Origin: Nipponacmea schrenckii
Taxonomy: Eukaryota; Mollusca; Gastropoda; Lottiidae
DNA: 64,000 bases
NCBI GenBank assembly: GCA_030562195.1
Contig: JAUJPP010000003.1
Location: 48,800,602-48,864,601 of the forward strand
Direction: 5' to 3'
Part shown: piece after piece, positions 59,800 through 64,000 of the stretch
Layout: the number at the start of each line of letters is the position of its first letter
How positions within the stretch are numbered: position 1 is the first letter of the stretch
Position numbers and translations under genes: made by a program
The notes under the pieces: model-generated
Told to the model about the DNA's origin: nothing
What the model saw: only the letters and a program-made list of their open reading frames with translations
Databases searched by the model: none

Positions 59800-61925
59800 A
59801 AAACAGGGAATCCGCGAAGGGAAGGATTGTTATTTTGTTAACCATGATCATGCTTCTTGAAACTATGGTGGTTTAGACATGTGAATTGAATTTGTAAAAA
59901 ACCGCCTTATGCCAATTAACTAATAATTTTCATTAGTTGCTTAGTGATTTCTGTCGATTGAATAATATTAAAATAAAATTCAAAGTTTACAATATCCATC
60001 ACATATTCTTATGGTCGATATTGTTTTTCAAATTGTTATAGCAATGTGATAGCCAATCGATCTATGGATTTATGGTATATATTATGTTATGCTATCTACA
60101 CACTGTCAATTGAAAAATAATTTTCACTTTACCTTCAATGTCATTTGCTACCTATTTTGAATTTTGTGTTTTCTTAACCATGCAGATCAAACAATTTCCG
60201 TCCTTATGGACCGGTGGACTGCACATACCAAATATACCCTAACCCTTAATGCGCAACATCTTGTAAATTTTTTTTTCTTTTATATCATGTCTTCATTTTT
60301 GTCTATTAAGTACCTGTTGTTACTGATTATTGTTCGTTTGCTTTATGAAGTTCTACATAAACGTAGATTACCCTACTAGATCAGGCCAATTGCATATCGA
60401 CAATCGTTTTCTTGTTGTATAATGCGACAAAAAGCAGCCACTTGTTCCAATTGAACTCACAGTGTAATTTTGTCTAGATAAATCAATGATTCTTGAATCG
60501 TAATCAATTATTTTTAAAATAATTGATAAATCCTAAATTACCCTAACATGGCACCATATTGAACTTATAAAGGGTCGGAATACAGTGATAATAATATAGG
60601 CTTACTGCCTTAGAATAAAAAAAAGAAGACCGACGCGAAAGCCGCTCATGAGCTTTAATTTGTATAAGTTTGTAATTTGTGGTTATGGTGATGTAATAGG
60701 ATTCCAAAATCAATAGGACACAAAAACTTTAAAATAGTGTCATAATTAAGTCACAGACACTGTCAATTTTTATACGTCCTTACATTAATGTGGATGTATA
60801 TAGTTGTCGTCCCGGTCTGTCTGTCCGTCCACATTTGTTGTGGACACGAAAGAGAGCTGGTTTCTTGATGGATTTTGAAGAAGCCTGCTGGAGTGTTTGT
60901 TATACGTGTAACCCAAGGATGAACCCTATTGAATATCAGATCGAAAAATATTTAATATAATTGCCCTTGTTCTTGAAACGCCTTTGTTCTTGAATTCTTT
61001 GTGGACACATTAGAGAGCTGGTTTCTAGATGGAAATTTGGTGTCAGTGTTTTTAATCAATCAAGGATAAACCCTAGTGAAAATCAAATTTAATTGAAAGT
61101 TATTTGCTCTGAGTTATTGCCCTTGTTCTTTAATTTTTTATGGACACGATAGAGAGCTGGTTTCTTGATTGATTTTGACGAAACTTGATTTTAGTCTTTG
61201 TAATTACCTAAGAATAAACCATATTAAGAATCAGACCAATCGAAAAATATTTTCTATGAGTTATTTGCCCTTGTTCTTGAATTCTTTGTGGACAAGATAA
61301 AGAGTTGCTTTCTTGATGGATTTTGACTAAACTTGGTGTAAGTGTTTTTTATAACTGTATTGGAATTCAAACCAATCGAAAAATATTTGAGTTATTGCTC
61401 ATGTTCTTGACACACGTCTGCCTTTTTTCTTGAGTTCTTCGTGGACACCATAGAGGGCTGGTTCCTTGGTGGATTTTGACGAAAGTGACGAAGTGTTTGT
61501 AATAACCCAAGAATAAACCTTATTAAAAAGATCAATCGAAAATTTCATGGATTTTGATGAAACTTGGTGTGAGTGTTCCTAATCACCCAAGGATGATTTC
61601 AGAAAAATATTTCATTTACTGATAACTCTTGTCTACCTTCTAGACAAATGGCTGCCTTTATAAATATGACTATCCCTATTTTTAATTTTCTTGATTCCCC
61701 GAAGTTCATTTTTTCGTTCCTTTCTCGTTCTAAGTTATTATGGTTTAAAAATAAGAACATCCAGCTAACTTGTGGCTGCGATTGATATGAAAGTTAGAGA
61801 AAGTACATATTTTAAGATTCTGACCTTTCGAGGTAGGCAAAATGTTAAACCCATAACCTCATCACAAGGTGGTAGTGTTGAAATTCCTCTTGGGACCTTG
61901 AACTTTTAGAGAAAGCAAAAAAAAC
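59800..61925 (+). repeat. Dispersed repeat, copy 2
   Basis: Homologous and colinear with 11488-13460. It lacks the 1.0-kb insertion seen there (empty site near 60260) and carries its own insertion (60770-61685). No coding frame is supported. Confidence 0.8.
60770..61685. mobile_element. Compound-repeat insertion with about 150-bp core units
   Basis: It begins TTATACGTCC...ATTAATGTGGATGTATA (hairpin) and CTGTCTGTCCGTCC. It continues with five diverged units of about 142-166 bp, each containing GTGGACACNATAGAGAGCTGG (starts near 60840, 61000, 61140, 61290 and 61440). It is absent from copy 1 of the dispersed repeat at about 13245, which defines it as an insertion. No ORF. Confidence 0.65.
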
Positions 61926-62477
61926 CGGCAGTTCCGCTAATATCCATAAAGACAAGCCATCTTATCAGCAATGTTGAGAACAATAATACTTTTAATTTTA
62001 AGACGTTTTCTTCAGAAAATGGATTTGCGATAAGAGTAAATATTTCTTATATTTCAAATAGCATTTCCGTATTTATGGGACAAGCATCTACAATATCCAT
62101 AAGTTTGTATGGTTTATTTCTGGATCGATTTATCTCAATTTTTTCTAATATATTAATTTGTAAAGTGTGCATTTCCTCGTTGTAAGAGGGTCTTTTGTTG
62201 TAATATTTGTTTAACGTCTTCACATACTGAATTTAAGTGTTCTGATACTTGTAGTTTTAATAATGATGACGAGAAAGTTAAAATATATTGACAATTGAAG
62301 TTTGATTTCGGGTGCAAGCCAATTCCTATCAAATCTAGTCAGTGACATCTTTTTTTGTTTCCCTTGACTCAATTCCTCGTTTGTTTGATACTTTATCTCA
62401 GGATATTTGTTGGATTACAGCTTATAATTATGCAATTCACACTCTATTTCATTCATTAGGTGATTTCCTGATTAAAT

Positions 62478-62637
62478 TAAGCAATGAACGATGGACCCAC
62501 TGCAGTTACGGTGATATGAATACATTGGGCACGGTGCCAAATTGAATCAGCTGCCCAAGGCAGTCATGATGAATTTGGCACCTTGACACATGTATTCATA
62601 TCACCGTAACTGCAGTGGGTCCATCGTTCATTGCTTA
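62478..62637. repeat. Strong hairpin (66-bp arms)
   Basis: 62478-62543 and 62572-62637 are inverted repeats. The outer about 47 bp are perfect (TAAGCAATGAACGATGGACC... and complement) and the inner part is imperfect (GGTGCCAAATT). The centre is 28 bases. The only ORF here (67 aa) is not convincing. From 62.64 kb to the end I see no gene, only AT-rich non-coding sequence. Confidence 0.8.
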
Positions 62638-64000
62638 TATTTCCACTGTCTTTTTTGTATTCTTTTTCCGATTAAATACCATGTCAAAGGGTTTGCCGGT
62701 TGAAAATAAGGCCTAAACAGAAGCCATGTTGTGAGTTTTAGTTTGAGCATACGCTATGAAAAATAGTCCCAAACATTCCGCTTCAATAAACGACACTAAT
62801 TATAGAAAGAAAAAAGATATTTTTTTATATTGTATTGATATTTAAATCTTGACATCTAAAATGTACAAATAATCTAAAAATTTTGCCATGTGACCACGAG
62901 AAAAAAAATATCGTCAATGAACCAAAATGGCGGCTAGTAAACAAAAATATCAACGGGACAATGATTGAAAAGACTAAACGATAGCCTTGTCATTAACAAA
63001 AGTGAATCGACATGTGTAAAATTGAAACAAGTGTAAAATTTAACGATTTAGCTGTGCGCTTTGCTTCTGTGATATTATTTATAAGTTTGGACCCTTGACG
63101 TTTAAATTCAAAGTGCAGTTTGTGAACGTGGAGCTGTTATACTAGGTGTGTGGAGCTTACCATGTCAATTAACATAGTTTGGGAATTAATTTGCAAATCC
63201 TAGCAAACTTCCCATATTCAAAAATTTCAATTTCTATTTTAATTCATAAGTTGTAATCCATGAAATACTGACCTAGGCTAGTCAAAAAGCGTATCTAGGT
63301 CACGGCAGACGACAAAACGTAGTAGGCCTAACAGTATGGTGGGTTATGTTATTGTATTTCTACGCGCTCAGGAATGTGAGTACGTGTCTCACTGCAGTTT
63401 ACGTGAATTTGAATGCGTTTCTCATAGAAGGCTTTATTACGAGAAATACAGTGCGAGTGGAAATATTGAGATTTAATTGATTTTAACAATATGTTATTAA
63501 TAATAAGTACCATATAATACACAAAGGCAATTAAAAAGAGGATACTAACAAGAATTTCGCAATTTCAGAATTGTCATTGACTGATAAATGGGTTAAAAAT
63601 ACAAAAACTGAACCTTTTCATAAATGAGTCAGTTTCATTTTATATACAAATCATACAGAAATGCGTCCTGTTTTCATTATCTTGCTTTACGTAATCAAAA
63701 ATTTTCCAATTTATAACCACTTGTTACGCCTGTAGCGTAGTTTTTATAAGTTAATTTCCACGTCCAATTACAGGACGTCACTTATTCCATAATATATTTT
63801 AAGCGTCATTGTTTTTATCTGTTTTCACTTCCGGTTTCCGTCCAGCATCATGGCCTAAAGTTATTATTTTAGGTTTTAATACTATAAAGTAATGTTACAG
63901 TAAATTCATGGGGGTAATGAGGTGTGTATCTTTCTGTATCATACTTGGAGACGATCCATTATGTTGTTGTTCATATTGATGTTAGATTCCACTGCCTGTT

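Noticed and set aside
62342..62545. 67-aa plus-strand frame
   Set aside because: It runs into one arm of the hairpin and shows no domain. It is probably chance.

Overview
This is eukaryotic, AT-rich nuclear DNA from an animal. It has spliced genes with GT-AG introns, tRNA-derived SINEs, and a dense mixture of LINE, Penelope-like, BEL/Pao, Gypsy-like, P-element and other DNA transposon remains. The mixture, a secreted PAN/EGF/fibrinogen-domain gene, and compound elements made of a hairpin terminus, a tetranucleotide run and a core of about 160-bp repeats resemble marine lophotrochozoan genomes, most likely a bivalve mollusc. That assignment is inference. No rRNA, functional tRNA gene, CRISPR array or bacterial operon is visible.

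Layout. 1-4.8 kb: non-coding DNA with a SINE, a degenerate tandem repeat and a perfect 141-bp inverted repeat. 4.8-11.0 kb: a local tandem duplication whose second copy holds a 0.44-kb and a 4.9-kb inverted-repeat element. The larger one contains a tRNA-derived SINE, a compound-repeat element and, inside that, a DNA transposon with a decayed nuclease-like gene. 11.5-13.8 kb: a dispersed repeat interrupted by a 1.0-kb compound element, then a MITE. 14.2-19.4 kb: the one convincing host gene, in three exons (signal peptide + PAN/apple, EGF-like, fibrinogen-related domain), with a 2.9-kb transposon in intron 1. 19.4-23.8 kb: non-coding repeats plus LINE and Penelope scraps.

23.85-30.33 kb: a nearly full-length LINE. 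Its ORF1 has an N-terminal 2A-like motif, and ORF2 is split by an LTR element that encodes only a protein with two chromodomains. 30.3-33.75 kb: a spliced P-element/THAP9-type transposase pseudogene on the minus strand. 34.7-39.3 kb: a decayed BEL/Pao retrotransposon, minus strand. 39.2-41.6 kb: an unidentified coding fragment and a Penelope-like element split by a MITE. 43.9-47.35 kb: a large fold-back structure whose two arms are arrays of about fifty 21-bp units. 48-53.2 kb: duplicated non-coding blocks and another compound element. 53.5-59.65 kb: minus-strand Penelope and LINE remains, partly nested. 59.8-61.9 kb: second copy of the dispersed repeat. 62.5 kb: a strong hairpin. No coding sequence was recognised in the remainder.

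Apart from the PAN/EGF/fibrinogen gene, nearly all coding potential is transposon-derived and mostly broken. Insertions into duplicated sequence leave uninterrupted copies elsewhere in the window, so several element boundaries and target duplications can be read directly.
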